Shown here: positions 18,060-26,531 of the stretch, in pieces
Numbering within the stretch: the first letter of the stretch is position 1
How the letters are laid out: every line of letters starts with the position of its first letter
NCBI GenBank assembly: GCA_963745975.1
Contig: CAVUZJ010000002.1
Coordinates: 318,273 to 382,272 of the forward strand
Source: JAKAWQ01 sp963745975
GTDB taxonomy: Bacteria; Pseudomonadota; Alphaproteobacteria; Acetobacterales; Acetobacteraceae
Length of the DNA stretch: 64,000 nucleotides
Reading direction: 5' to 3'
Position numbers and translations under genes: made by a program
The notes under the pieces: generated by a model
The model's input: only the letters and a program-made list of their open reading frames with translations
Databases searched by the model: none
What the model was told of the DNA's origin: nothing

Positions 18060-18629
18060 GTGATCGAAACTCCCTGCGGGACGGGCGGCGGGGTGAGAAG
18101 GAACGACGAGGCGCGCGCCGGCGGGCGGCGGCTACGATCGAGGGGGACGGCGGCGCGCGCTGCGATGCTGGGCGTTGCGCTCGCTCTTCCGTTCGCCTTG
18201 GTCGGCTGCACCGCGCCACTGCCGCTTCCCCCCGCGCCTCCGGCCGCGCCGCCCGTTGCGGCTGCCGAGCCGGCGCCGCACGCGCCGGCCCCGCACGCGC
18301 CGGCCGCGCCGGCGGTGAAGACCGGCGCGGCGCAGACGGAAAGGCCGGGCCCGGTGGGCGGGTTCTCGCCGGACACGATCGCGAAGGTCCGCCGCGCGAT
18401 GCAGAACGTGACGAGCCTCAGCAACCTCTTCACCGCGGAGATGGCGAGCACCAGCGATCCGAAGATCCAGGGAGCGATCTACGCGGATTTCGAGAAGAAG
18501 TACACCGATGCGGTGGTTGCGCAGGGCTTGAGCATGAGCACCTACCTGCAGGTGCTCGCCGCCGCCGCGAAGGACCCGAAACTCTCGGAGGAGCTGAACG
18601 GGCCCGGCGCACCCGCCGCGCAGAAGTGA
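18060..18629 (+). CDS. lipoprotein with a DUF4168-like helical domain
   Basis: Up to 189 residues from GTG 18060; GTG 18093 or ATG 18165 are equally possible starts. A hydrophobic stretch ends in the lipobox LVGC, so the protein should be lipidated. A linker rich in Pro, Ala and His (HAPAPHAPAAPA) leads to a helical domain. That domain ends in GLSMSTYLQVLAAAAKDPKL, which resembles the end of DUF4168 proteins. Role unknown. The neighbours on both sides are unrelated. Confidence 0.6.
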   Translation: MIETPCGTGGGVRRNDEARAGGRRLRSRGTAARAAMLGVALALPFALVGCTAPLPLPPAPPAAPPVAAAEPAPHAPAPHAPAAPAVKTGAAQTERPGPVGGFSPDTIAKVRRAMQNVTSLSNLFTAEMASTSDPKIQGAIYADFEKKYTDAVVAQGLSMSTYLQVLAAAAKDPKLSEELNGPGAPAAQK

Positions 18630-18648
18630 GCGCGTCGCCCTGCGTGCC

Positions 18649-19083
18649 TCAGTGCCACTCGGAGAGCTCGACCGTCACGCCCTCGGGCCCGTCGAGGAAG
18701 ACGAGCTTGCGCGCGTGGAAATCGAGGATCCCGCTGCGCGTCGCGAAGCCGGCCTCGCGCATCCGGCCGACCTCGGCCTCGATGTCCTCGACCGCGAAGC
18801 AGATGTGGTTGAAGCCGATCTTCTGCAGTGCGCGGATATGGGGATCGGCTACGGGTTCGGGATTGCGATAGTGCAGCAATTGTATCTCGGTGCGCGGCGT
18901 CGCGTTTTCGAGGACGAGGGTGACGTGGTCCGCCTCGATGTCGGGCACGCCCATGTAGGAGGCGAAGGGCTCGCCGGCGATCACGACGGCGATCGCTTCC
19001 TTGAAGCCCAGCAGGCCGAAGAACCGGCGCGCCTTCTCGAGGTCGCGTACCACGATCGTCACATGGTCGAAGTGGCGCACCAT
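18649..19083 (-). CDS. VOC-superfamily (glyoxalase/dioxygenase-fold) protein
   Basis: 144 residues; ATG 19083 chosen because GGAGAGCGGAG precedes it. It starts MVRHFDHVTIVVRDLEKARRFF, the usual opening of a VOC module, where His is a metal ligand. The second half has GFNHICFAVEDIEAEVGRM and ends FLDGPEGVTVELSEWH, with Glu as another ligand. A lactoylglutathione-lyase or methylmalonyl-CoA-epimerase type reaction is possible; the substrate cannot be read. Convergent with the lipoprotein gene. Confidence 0.85.
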   Translation of the reverse strand: MVRHFDHVTIVVRDLEKARRFFGLLGFKEAIAVVIAGEPFASYMGVPDIEADHVTLVLENATPRTEIQLLHYRNPEPVADPHIRALQKIGFNHICFAVEDIEAEVGRMREAGFATRSGILDFHARKLVFLDGPEGVTVELSEWH

Positions 19084-19112
19084 CTCCGCTCTCCCGATTC
19101 GCATCGCTCCCG

Positions 19113-19391
19113 ATGGGTGGGCGGCGCCCCGGCCGCCGAGGCTTTGCCCGGAGGACGGAACCAGTCTTGAGCGCGCCCTTGGCTGCGTCAATCGCCGGCA
19201 CGCCGCGGCCGGCGGAGCTCTATCCGTTCCGTGAGATCAGGGCCGGATCGCGCCACGCCGTCGCCGTCGGCTATGCGAGCCATAGCGATGAGGCCGTGCG
19301 GCTCTATCTGCAGGAGACTTTGACCTTCCTCCTGCTGACCGGCGAGGCGTCCGTCGCACTCGCCCCTCCGGAGGAGAAGCGCGCGGCCTGA
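19113..19391 (+). CDS. small hypothetical protein
   Basis: 92 codons between two minus-strand genes. The first 20 residues are Arg/Gly-rich and doubtful. From about residue 20 the sequence looks protein-like (PAELYPFREIRAGSRHAVAV, then EAVRLYLQETLTFLLLTGEA) and could form a compact fold. It starts near the VOC promoter region and has no strong ribosome site. Kept as a candidate only. Confidence 0.4.
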   Translation: MGGRRPGRRGFARRTEPVLSAPLAASIAGTPRPAELYPFREIRAGSRHAVAVGYASHSDEAVRLYLQETLTFLLLTGEASVALAPPEEKRAA

Positions 19392-19415
19392 CGCCGCAGC
19401 GGACGCGGGCGTTGC

Positions 19416-19895
19416 TCAGGAAGGCTCGCTCAGCTCCTTGGGCGAACGGGCAAGGGCGGCGACGATATCGGCGCGGCTCACGATCCCGACCAGCTTGCCC
19501 TCGCGCAGGATCGGCACGCGCTTGATCTGATGGGTGGCGAGGAGGTCGGCGATCTCGGTGAGGCGCGTCGCCTCGCCCGCCGTGATCACCTCCTTGGTCA
19601 TCAGGTCCCGCGCGCAGTGACGGTCGAGGCGGAGGTAATCGACGAATTCCGGCGCGAGATCGGTGCCTTCGGCGAGCATGCCGAGCCACCATGAGCGGCG
19701 GAGCGCGTTCGTCTTGGCGAAGGGGCGCATCAGGTCGCCTTCGCTCACCATGCCGACAAGCCTTCCGTCGTCCTCGCAGACGGGCACCGCGCTGATCCCG
19801 TGCTCACTGAGGACCTTCGAGATCTTGGCCACCGTGGCCTCCGGCCGGACGGTGAAGACCTTGCGGGTCATGATGCTGGCAGCGTCGATCGTCAT
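19416..19895 (-). CDS. CBS-domain-pair protein
   Basis: 159 residues from ATG 19895, preceded by GGGGAGGAGGGG. Two CBS modules: residues about 5-60 (AASIMTRKVFTVRPEATVAKI...GISAVPV, GMVSEGDLMR) and 95-150 (ARDLMTKEVITAGEATRLTEI...IKRVPIL, GIVSRADIV). The two form a Bateman pair that usually senses adenine nucleotides. No catalytic domain is attached. A short stretch between them contains WWLGML, common in alphaproteobacterial members. Confidence 0.88.
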   Translation of the reverse strand: MTIDAASIMTRKVFTVRPEATVAKISKVLSEHGISAVPVCEDDGRLVGMVSEGDLMRPFAKTNALRRSWWLGMLAEGTDLAPEFVDYLRLDRHCARDLMTKEVITAGEATRLTEIADLLATHQIKRVPILREGKLVGIVSRADIVAALARSPKELSEPS

Positions 19896-20098
19896 CCGAT
19901 GTCCCCTCCTCCCCGGCGCGGCCGCGCCCGCAATCGAGGGGCCGGCCGGGTCCGCGTCGCATTGATCCGGCGCAACCGTGGCGAAACGATTGTCCCAGAG
20001 GAGCCGCGCTCCCGCCAGGGGCAGGGGCAGCTCTAACGCGCGTGCGCGCGGGGGCCGAAGCGGGCCCTGTGGCAACCTTCCGTTCATTGGATTCGCGG

Positions 20099-21190
20099 AT
20101 GCTGGGCACAGTTCCAGGGTTGATCCGCCGCATGCCGCAAGATGCCATGATGGAAGCGCTGCCCAGGACGATCGAGGGGTGGCGTCCGTCGACGTTCGTC
20201 GAGCGGGGCGTGGTCGTGCCTTTCACGACCCCGCAGCTTGCGGGCGCGCGGCTGCGCCGGACCGAGCGCGGCATCCTGGAGCTGATCCTGCCGGAGGTGT
20301 GCGGGCCGGGCAGCGTCGGGATCCTTCCCTGGGAGCAGGTGAGCGACGTGTGCGTGCCCACCTTGTTCGACCGGAGTGTGGGCGCGCGGCTCGTCCTCGT
20401 GAGCCGGCTCGGGTCGGCGGAATTGTGGCAGGCGATATGCGTGGAGGCGCGGGCGGGGCTGGCGGGCGTTGAGGTGCAGGCGGCGGCTGCCATGGCCGAG
20501 GCGGCGAAGGAGGGGGCGCGGGTTCGTGCACGGGGCGAGCTCGAGGCCGTGATCGGGCGCGGCATGGAAGGAGACATGCCGGAGGGTTCGGTGCCGGCCG
20601 CGATCCTGGACGAGCTTGCGGCGCTGTTCGGGCCGATCGGCCTGGGGGCGGAGGCGAATGCGGCGATCTTGCCGCGCACGATCGCCGCGGTCGGCGCGCT
20701 GATCGGCGAGATCGGCGACCCGCGCGCCGCCGGCGGCCTGCCGGGCCAGGCAAGGCTCGGTCACGCCGAGCTGGTGCGGGCGACGGCGCAGGCGGTGGCG
20801 GCGGCGGCGACCGCCTCGCTCATGGCGGCGCGGACCCTGACCCTCGACCTCCGGCTCTTGCTCCGCCGCTGGACGATCAAGCGGCCGATCATCCTCGATG
20901 AGCTCGGGCGCGCCGAGCGGCTGCTCAACGGCTGGGCCTGGCTCTGCCAGCTCTGGGCGGCGCCGGACGAGCGCATCCCCTACGGCGTCCGGCTGGCGCA
21001 GCTCGCCGCGCTGCTGCCGCCTTTGCCGCACGATTCCGGGGTCCGGGCCGCCGCGCCGCCGCCCGCCGACATGCCGCAGGCGGTACGCGACATGCTGCGG
21101 GGCGTCGATTGGCGCAATGGCCTGACGCGGCAGGATCTGATCGCACGCAACGAACGGCTGCTCGCGGCAACGCTCGCGATGGCGGGCTAA
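20099..21190 (+). CDS. hypothetical protein, Ala-rich, first of a two-gene unit
   Basis: About 363 residues from ATG 20099; the frame is open from GTG 20042 and the start is uncertain because no clear ribosome site is seen. The N-terminal 100 residues look beta-rich (STFVERGVVVPFTTPQLAGARLRR, then GILELILPEVCGPGSVGILPW), the remainder is helical. The C-terminal half has WTIKRPIILDELGRAERLL, GWAWLCQLWAA and DMLRGVDWRNGLTRQDLIARN. No family recognised. It is followed after 7 bp by another Ala-rich gene, so both are probably one operon. Confidence 0.7.
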   Translation: MLGTVPGLIRRMPQDAMMEALPRTIEGWRPSTFVERGVVVPFTTPQLAGARLRRTERGILELILPEVCGPGSVGILPWEQVSDVCVPTLFDRSVGARLVLVSRLGSAELWQAICVEARAGLAGVEVQAAAAMAEAAKEGARVRARGELEAVIGRGMEGDMPEGSVPAAILDELAALFGPIGLGAEANAAILPRTIAAVGALIGEIGDPRAAGGLPGQARLGHAELVRATAQAVAAAATASLMAARTLTLDLRLLLRRWTIKRPIILDELGRAERLLNGWAWLCQLWAAPDERIPYGVRLAQLAALLPPLPHDSGVRAAAPPPADMPQAVRDMLRGVDWRNGLTRQDLIARNERLLAATLAMAG

Positions 21191-21197
21191 CCGTACG

Positions 21198-22370
21198 GTG
21201 CCCGAAAGCGGGGTGCTGATGGCGCCGGACGAGCGGCTGCGGCGCGTCGTCGCGATGGTGGATGCGCTGCCCGCGCGCGGGACGATGGACGCGCTGGTCG
21301 CGCCGATGCGGCCGCGTCTCGCCCGGTTGCGCCCGCCGCGTCCGATGACGCTCACGCGGCTGCTCTTCGTGCCGGCGGATCCGCTGATCGTGCCCGCGGC
21401 GTCGTGGACGCCGGCGAGCCCGGCCATTCCCCGCTCCGCGCTCCTGGCGCTTGCCGCGGTCGTGCGCGCCGCGCTCGGCCAGGATGCGCAGGCGCTCGAG
21501 GCGCGCATGGCCGGCCTGACGATGGAAGCGGCGGCGGAGGTCGCCGAACACGGGGCTCTGCTCTGGCCGCGCGCCGCGACGGAACTGCGCAAGCAGAGGG
21601 TGCCGGCGGACTGGTCGGCGACCGGCCTCAGCGAGGCCGCGCACGAGGCCATCGTGCGGCCGCTTTCGGCGCTGCTGGCAGAGGGTGTTGCGCTGGTCCG
21701 GCTGGCCGGGTTGGAAGGAGCCGAGGCGGTGGCGGAGGCGGACCGGCTGCTGCGCGCGGCCGCGGCGGACGGGCCTTCCGCGCTCGGGATGATGCTGGCA
21801 CTCTTGCTGCGGCGCCTGCCGCGCATCCAGCGGCTGCTCCGGATCGCGGACGAGATCGCGCCGCGGCTGGGGGGCGGGGCGGCGCCGATCGAGCGCGCGC
21901 TCGAATTCCTGGTGGGCGAAATCGGCGCCCCGCCGCCGGACGATGCCGCCCTGGCGGAGGTCGCCCTGCATTTCCATCGCGCGGCGCGGACGCTCCACCG
22001 GCTCGAGGGCGCCGCCGCGAGCGTGCGGGAACCGGCGCCGGCGGCGCGGATCGAGGCGGCGAGGGAACGGCTGGCGGAGCGCTGCCGGGCGCGGTTCGCC
22101 GCCGCCGCGGAGCGTCTGGCCGCGCCCGCGGCGCGGAGCGCGGACGAGCCGCCCGCGCCGGCGGGGCTGGAGGAAGAGGCGCGGGCGCTGTTGCGGCTGG
22201 AGGTGGTCGGGCGGCATCTCGGCGACGGCGAGGCCTACGAGCGCCCCTTGAGGGAAGCGGCCGGCCGCGTGGCGGGAGATGGGCGGCTGCCGCGCAGCTT
22301 CCGGCTCAGGCTGGCGGAGATCCTCGTCGGGCCGGATTCGGCCTTGGCGCTGGTCGGCCCGGCGGGCTGA
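21198..22370 (+). CDS. hypothetical helical protein, second of a two-gene unit
   Basis: 390 residues from GTG 21198 (ATG 21219 is an alternative start). Highly Ala/Arg/Leu-rich and predicted almost wholly helical. It contains RPMTLTRLLFVPADPLIVPA near residue 48, a segment that looks conserved rather than random. Further helices (RRLPRIQRLLRIADEIAPRL, EALFLVGEIG-like) suggest a repeat-helix scaffold. No signal peptide or membrane segment. Function unknown; coupling to the preceding gene suggests a complex. Confidence 0.7.
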   Translation: MPESGVLMAPDERLRRVVAMVDALPARGTMDALVAPMRPRLARLRPPRPMTLTRLLFVPADPLIVPAASWTPASPAIPRSALLALAAVVRAALGQDAQALEARMAGLTMEAAAEVAEHGALLWPRAATELRKQRVPADWSATGLSEAAHEAIVRPLSALLAEGVALVRLAGLEGAEAVAEADRLLRAAAADGPSALGMMLALLLRRLPRIQRLLRIADEIAPRLGGGAAPIERALEFLVGEIGAPPPDDAALAEVALHFHRAARTLHRLEGAAASVREPAPAARIEAARERLAERCRARFAAAAERLAAPAARSADEPPAPAGLEEEARALLRLEVVGRHLGDGEAYERPLREAAGRVAGDGRLPRSFRLRLAEILVGPDSALALVGPAG

Positions 22371-22705
22371 TCCGGGCCGAAGGGCCAATCCGCGAGCGTT
22401 CGGGCTGTAAAATCTCTCGACGGGCGCCGCGGGATCACCGGCCGGCGCGTTGAACGCGCAGGAATCCGTGTGAATCCGCCGGTTGCGGGCGTTTCGGCAT
22501 GTCCGGAACGGCAGGGAAATCGAATCGAAATCAACACGAGGCGTCGTCAAATGTTACAGCGCACGGTGCGCAATCTCGGTGGGCAGCTCTATTTCCTTGA
22601 ATCGTCTTGATATTATCACGATGCGTGCGTCTGGTACAGAAATTGCTCTCCTTTCTCGCATTCGGAACGGCTTTTGGGTTCCGCGACCAAAGGGTGATCC
22701 AAATC
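22371..22705. other. 335-bp gap without a supported gene
   Basis: Visibly less GC-rich than the flanks, especially 22590-22700. It probably contains the promoter of the PEP-CTERM gene, but no -35/-10 pair with correct spacing stands out (TTGAAT at 22597 and TATTAT at 22611 are only 8 bp apart). No RNA gene or repeat seen. Confidence 0.45.
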
Positions 22706-23323
22706 ATGAAGAAAATTCTGGTTGTGATGGCAGCGACGCTCCTGGTCGGGACCGTGGCCGCCCACGCCGACACGATCGATGTGACGGGCAGCTACAAGCT
22801 GTCGTACCAAGCGACGGACGGTAGCGGCCCCGGGCTCAGCCCCAGTTCGGACCCCTTCAGCGTAAGTCTGACCGTAGGGACGGCGTCGAAGACAACGGAC
22901 TTCTTCACCGCGTCGCCGGCGGGCTCATCGGGCCTTTGCACCACCAACCGCGGGAAAACCACGTGCACCGACAACGATACGGTGAGCGGGACCGTAACCG
23001 CCAAGTTCACCATCAACACGCCGGACGGGACGCAAACGATCAGCGATACCGGCAGCTATCTCGCCGATTACAATAACCCGAAAAGCAACTCGATCGATTG
23101 GACCACGGAAACGCTGGTGCTCGATTACTCGAGCACCCTGGACCTCGACATTATCCTCGGCGATGCGTCCGACTGGGACATCAGCCCGACGATCAGCTTC
23201 GAGCTCGTGGACGCCCCGCCGTCCACGCCCACGGATGCGCCCGAGCCCGGGTCTCTCGCCCTCCTCGGCACCGCCTTCGTGGGCTTCCTCGGCTTCGCTC
23301 GGTATCGCCGTGCCCGCGCCTGA
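22706..23323 (+). CDS. PEP-CTERM sorted secreted protein
   Basis: 205 residues from ATG 22706 (MKKILVVMAATLLVG...AHAD signal peptide). The mature part is Thr/Ser/Asp-rich and beta-like. The C-terminus has the PEP-CTERM signal: DAPEPGSLALLGTAFVGFLG followed by basic FARYRRARA. Such proteins are processed by exosortase and usually sent to the cell surface. No exosortase gene is in this window. A strong hairpin follows the stop. Confidence 0.85.
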   Translation: MKKILVVMAATLLVGTVAAHADTIDVTGSYKLSYQATDGSGPGLSPSSDPFSVSLTVGTASKTTDFFTASPAGSSGLCTTNRGKTTCTDNDTVSGTVTAKFTINTPDGTQTISDTGSYLADYNNPKSNSIDWTTETLVLDYSSTLDLDIILGDASDWDISPTISFELVDAPPSTPTDAPEPGSLALLGTAFVGFLGFARYRRARA

Positions 23324-23335
23324 CCGCCCTTCCTA

Positions 23336-23377
23336 AGCCCGGCCGGCTTGGCGCAAGGTTGCGCCGGCCGGCCGGCT
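23336..23377 (+). terminator. strong GC hairpin after the PEP-CTERM gene
   Basis: An inner stem GGCGCAA/TTGCGCC (23350-23356 with 23359-23365) is extended by an outer AGCC-GGCCGGC/GCCGGCC-GGCT stem with small bulges. It lies 12 bp after the stop and 44 bp before cysS. A short U-tract is missing, but the stability suggests a transcription barrier. Confidence 0.6.
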
Positions 23378-23420
23378 CTGGGAAAAGCGGCCGTTTCTCG
23401 CGAGAGCGGCGCGCGGCCCG

Positions 23421-24776
23421 ATGGAGCTTTCCTTCCACAATAGCCTGACCCGGCGGCGGGAGCCCTTCGTCCCGCTCGATCCCGCGCATGTCCGCGTCTA
23501 CGTCTGCGGGCCGACCGTCTACGATCTCGCCCATCTCGGCAACGCCCGGCCGGTCGTCGTGTTCGACACCCTGGTCCGGCTGCTGCGGCGCCTCTATCCG
23601 CGCGTCACCTACGTCCGCAACATCACGGACGTCGAGGACAAGATCATCGCCCGCGCGGCCGAGACGGGCGAGGCGATCGCCGATCTCACCGCCCGCACGG
23701 CGCGCGAGTTCGAGGAGGACATGGCCGCGCTCGGCGCGCTGCCGCCCGATGTCGAGCCACGCGCGACGCTCCATATCGCCGAGATGATCACGCTGATCGA
23801 GCGCCTGATCGCCTCCGGGCACGCGTATCTCGCCGAGGGGCCCGAGGGAATTCACGTGCTTTTTGCGGTCGCGAGCTTTGCCGATTATGGCCTTCTCTCC
23901 GGCCGCTCGCGCGAGGACATGATCGCGGGCGCCAGGATCGAGGTCGCGCCTTACAAGCGCGACCCGGCCGATTTCGTGCTGTGGAAGCCCTCCGCACCCG
24001 ACCAGCCCGGCTGGGAGAGCCCTTGGGGCCGCGGCCGGCCGGGCTGGCATATCGAGTGCAGTGCGATGTCCTGGCGCCATCTCGGCACCGACTTCGACAT
24101 CCATGGCGGCGGCTCGGACCTCCTCTTCCCCCACCACGAGAACGAGATCGCCCAGAGCTGCTGCGCCTTCCCCGGCAGCCGTTTCGCCCGCGTCTGGCTG
24201 CACAATGGCATGCTCCGGGTGAACGGGGAGAAGATGGCGAAAAGCCTCGGCAACTTCTTTACCGTCCGCGACGTGCTCGCCGAGGCGCCGGGCGAGGCAA
24301 TACGGCTCCTTCTGCTCAAGACGCACTACCGCTCGGAGCTCGATTTTTCCTTCTCCTCCCTTGCCGAGGCGCGAAAGGAGCTCGATCGGTTCTACCGCGC
24401 GCTCGCCCGCCACCCCGCGCACGCGGACGCGCCGATCCCCGCGGCGGTGCTGGCGGCGCTGGGGGACGATCTCAACACGCCGGGTGCGATCGCCGCGCTC
24501 CACCCGCTCGCCGATGCCGCACTCGCGGGCGATGCGGACGCGGCGGCAGGGCTCGCCGCCGCCGGGGCCGTGCTTGGCCTGCTCGGCGCTGATCCGGCGG
24601 CCTGGTTCCAGTCGGGCGCGGATGCCGGCGCGATCGAGGCGGCGATCGCCGAGCGCCGCGCCGCCCGCGCCGCCCGCGACTTCGCTCGGGCCGACGCGAT
24701 CCGCGCCAATCTCGCGGACAAGGGCATCCTGCTCGAGGACGGGCCGGGCGGGACCACTTGGCGCCGCGCCCCATGA
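23421..24776 (+). CDS. cysS: cysteinyl-tRNA synthetase
   Basis: 451 residues, normal for the family. Class-I landmarks: VYVCGPTVYDLAHLGNARP (zinc Cys and the HIGH-type HLGN), FDIHGGGSDLLFPHHENE (zinc ligands and substrate site), GWHIECSAMS and the KMSKS loop as KMAKSLGN. It charges tRNA-Cys. The stop overlaps the start of the next gene (ATGA), so it is translated in tandem with the tRNA methyltransferase. The start ATG 23421 has no strong ribosome site but the protein begins at the conserved LSFHNSLTRR. Confidence 0.97.
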   Translation: MELSFHNSLTRRREPFVPLDPAHVRVYVCGPTVYDLAHLGNARPVVVFDTLVRLLRRLYPRVTYVRNITDVEDKIIARAAETGEAIADLTARTAREFEEDMAALGALPPDVEPRATLHIAEMITLIERLIASGHAYLAEGPEGIHVLFAVASFADYGLLSGRSREDMIAGARIEVAPYKRDPADFVLWKPSAPDQPGWESPWGRGRPGWHIECSAMSWRHLGTDFDIHGGGSDLLFPHHENEIAQSCCAFPGSRFARVWLHNGMLRVNGEKMAKSLGNFFTVRDVLAEAPGEAIRLLLLKTHYRSELDFSFSSLAEARKELDRFYRALARHPAHADAPIPAAVLAALGDDLNTPGAIAALHPLADAALAGDADAAAGLAAAGAVLGLLGADPAAWFQSGADAGAIEAAIAERRAARAARDFARADAIRANLADKGILLEDGPGGTTWRRAP

Positions 24777-25783
24777 CCGGCCGGGACGGCGGGGCGATGC
24801 TCGGCGAGCCGGGGGCCGCCCCCGTGGTGATCCTCGTCCGCCCGCAGCTCGCGGAGAATATCGGCGCCGCCGCCCGCGCGATGGCCAATGGCGGGCTGCT
24901 CCGGCTGCGCCTCGTCGCCCCGCGCGACGGCTGGCCGCAGGAGAAGGCTTGGCGCGCGGCCTCGGGGGCGGACCGCGTCCTCGACGAAGCGGAGATTTTC
25001 CCCGATGTCGGGGCCGCGATCGCCGATCTCCACCGCGTCTTCGCGACCTGCCCGCGCCCGCGGCACGTGATCAAGCCGGTGCTCACCGCCCGCGGCGCGG
25101 CCGCCGAGCTGCGCGCCATCGCCGCCCGCGATCTCAGCGCCGGCATCCTCTTCGGGCCCGAGCGCGCCGGGCTCGACGCCGAGGACATGGCCCGCGCCGA
25201 TTGCCTCGTCCGCTACCCGGTCAATCCCGAATTCGCCTCGCTCAACCTGGCGCAAGCCGTGATGGTGATGGCCTATGAGTGGTGGCTCGCGGGGGAACCC
25301 GGCGCGCCGGCGCGGCGGCTGATGACGAACGAGACGCGGGTGGCGACCAAGGCCGAGCTCGAGAACTTCCTCGCCCACCTCGTCGCCGAACTCGACGCCT
25401 CCGGCTTCCTCCGCAACCGGCCGAAACGGCCGGGGATGGTGCGCAACATCCGGCACTTCTTCACCCGCGGCGAGGTGACGGCGCAGGAGCTCGCGACCCT
25501 GCACGGCATCGTCACCGAGCTGTCCCGCGGCCGGCGGATGCACGGAAGGCTAGAGCTGGGCGGCGAGGCGGCGGGCGATCAGCCAGCCGGTGATCCCCGA
25601 GGCGGGCGCGCCGGGCAGCAGCAGGAGCCAGCCGAGATATTGGCCGTTGACGACGAGGTCCATGCCGATCCCGAGCATGATGCCGCCGACGAGCCCGCCC
25701 GAGACCCCCGAGGCGATGCCGAGCCAGAGGATTTCCTCGCGGGTGATCATTGCCGGGTTGGTACGGGCGGGCGGGCGGTTTGA
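24773..25783 (+). CDS. trmJ: TrmJ/SpoU-family tRNA methyltransferase with an unusual C-terminal extension
   Basis: 336 residues; ATG 24773 overlaps the cysS stop. The SPOUT core shows PVVILVRPQLAENIGAAARAM, LFGPERAGLDAEDMARADCL and PVNPEFASLNLAQAVMVMAYE, where the C-terminal knot binds AdoMet. TrmJ makes 2'-O-methyl at tRNA position 32. The family normally ends near the RPGMVRNIRHFF...LHGIVTELSRGR region, about residue 260. Here another 75 or so residues rich in Gly, Asp, Glu and Pro follow with no recognisable fold. They lie opposite the small gene 25550-25750, so the tail may be read-through. Confidence 0.9.
   Translation: MTGRDGGAMLGEPGAAPVVILVRPQLAENIGAAARAMANGGLLRLRLVAPRDGWPQEKAWRAASGADRVLDEAEIFPDVGAAIADLHRVFATCPRPRHVIKPVLTARGAAAELRAIAARDLSAGILFGPERAGLDAEDMARADCLVRYPVNPEFASLNLAQAVMVMAYEWWLAGEPGAPARRLMTNETRVATKAELENFLAHLVAELDASGFLRNRPKRPGMVRNIRHFFTRGEVTAQELATLHGIVTELSRGRRMHGRLELGGEAAGDQPAGDPRGGRAGQQQEPAEILAVDDEVHADPEHDAADEPARDPRGDAEPEDFLAGDHCRVGTGGRAV
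25550..25750 (-). CDS. small two-helix membrane protein
   Basis: 66 residues from ATG 25750. Two hydrophobic segments with Gly motifs (LGIASGVSGGLVGGIMLGIG and YLGWLLLLPGAPASGITGWL) suggest two membrane helices. The gene lies entirely within the 3' tail of the trmJ frame on the opposite strand. The Gly-rich hydrophobic pattern is far more protein-like than the trmJ tail opposite it. Function unknown. Confidence 0.6.
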   Translation of the reverse strand: MITREEILWLGIASGVSGGLVGGIMLGIGMDLVVNGQYLGWLLLLPGAPASGITGWLIARRLAAQL

Positions 25784-25809
25784 CAAGGCGGGAGCCCGGG
25801 CCCTATAGC
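25780..25809 (+). promoter_or_regulatory. sigma-70-type promoter for rpsD
   Basis: TTGACA at 25780-25785 and TATAGC at 25804-25809 with an 18-bp spacer. It lies 101 bp upstream of the rpsD ATG. The -35 is a perfect consensus, the -10 a good one, as expected for a ribosomal protein gene. Confidence 0.75.
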
Positions 25810-25910
25810 GCCCGCCCACTGCCGGGAACGTGGACGGGGGAATGCCCCGCGCCCGCCGCGCGCCTCTCGCGCGGCCTACCGGCGCAACCGCGAAGAAAGG
25901 AAGGTGCTGG

Positions 25911-26525
25911 ATGACCAAGCGCCTCGAGAGCAAGTACAAAGTGAATCGCCGGCTCGGCGTCAATCTCTGGGGTCGGCCGAAATCGCCAATCGGCAAGCGG
26001 GACTACGGGCCCGGCCAGCACGGCCAGCGGCGGAAGAAGCCCTCCGACTACGGCATCCAGCTCGCGGCCAAGCAGAAGCTCAAATTCTATTACGGCAATA
26101 TCGGCGAGAAGCAGTTCCATCACTATTACGAGGAGGCGGTGCGCCGCCGCGGCGATACCAGCGAGACGCTGATCGAGCTCTTGGAGCGAAGGCTCGATTG
26201 CGTCGTCTATCGCATGAAGTTCGCGATCACCCCCTTTGCGGCGCGCCAGTTCGTCTCGCACGGGCATGTGATGGTGAACGGGCGGCGGGTGAACATCCCG
26301 TCCTATCAGCTACGCGACGGCGATACGGTCGAGGTGCGGGAGAAGTCGAAGCAGCTCGCGGTGGTGCTGGACGCCGCGCAGAGCGCCGAGCGCGACGTCC
26401 CCGAATATATCGAGGTGGATCATCGCGCGATGAAGGGCCGCTTCCTCCGCGGCCCGAAGGCGGGCGACGTGCCCTATCCGGTGCAGATGGAACCGCACAT
26501 GGTGGTCGAGTTCTACTCGCGCTGA
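25911..26525 (+). CDS. rpsD: 30S ribosomal protein S4
   Basis: 204 residues from ATG 25911 with GAAAGGAAGG upstream. It starts MTKRLESKYKVNRRLGVNLW and continues GRPKSPIGKRDYGPGQHGQRR, the standard alphaproteobacterial form without the four N-terminal zinc cysteines. The S4 RNA-binding domain is at about residues 94-155 (RRLDCVVYRMKFA, FVSHGHVMVNGRRVNIPSY). The C-terminus is MEPHMVVEFYSR. S4 nucleates 30S assembly and can repress its own synthesis. It stands alone here with its own promoter, as usual in alphaproteobacteria. Confidence 0.98.
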   Translation: MTKRLESKYKVNRRLGVNLWGRPKSPIGKRDYGPGQHGQRRKKPSDYGIQLAAKQKLKFYYGNIGEKQFHHYYEEAVRRRGDTSETLIELLERRLDCVVYRMKFAITPFAARQFVSHGHVMVNGRRVNIPSYQLRDGDTVEVREKSKQLAVVLDAAQSAERDVPEYIEVDHRAMKGRFLRGPKAGDVPYPVQMEPHMVVEFYSR

Positions 26526-26531
26526 ATTTCC

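Noticed and set aside
22597..22616. TTGAAT and TATTAT as a promoter for the PEP-CTERM gene
   Set aside because: The spacing is only 8 bp, far from the 16-18 bp needed.
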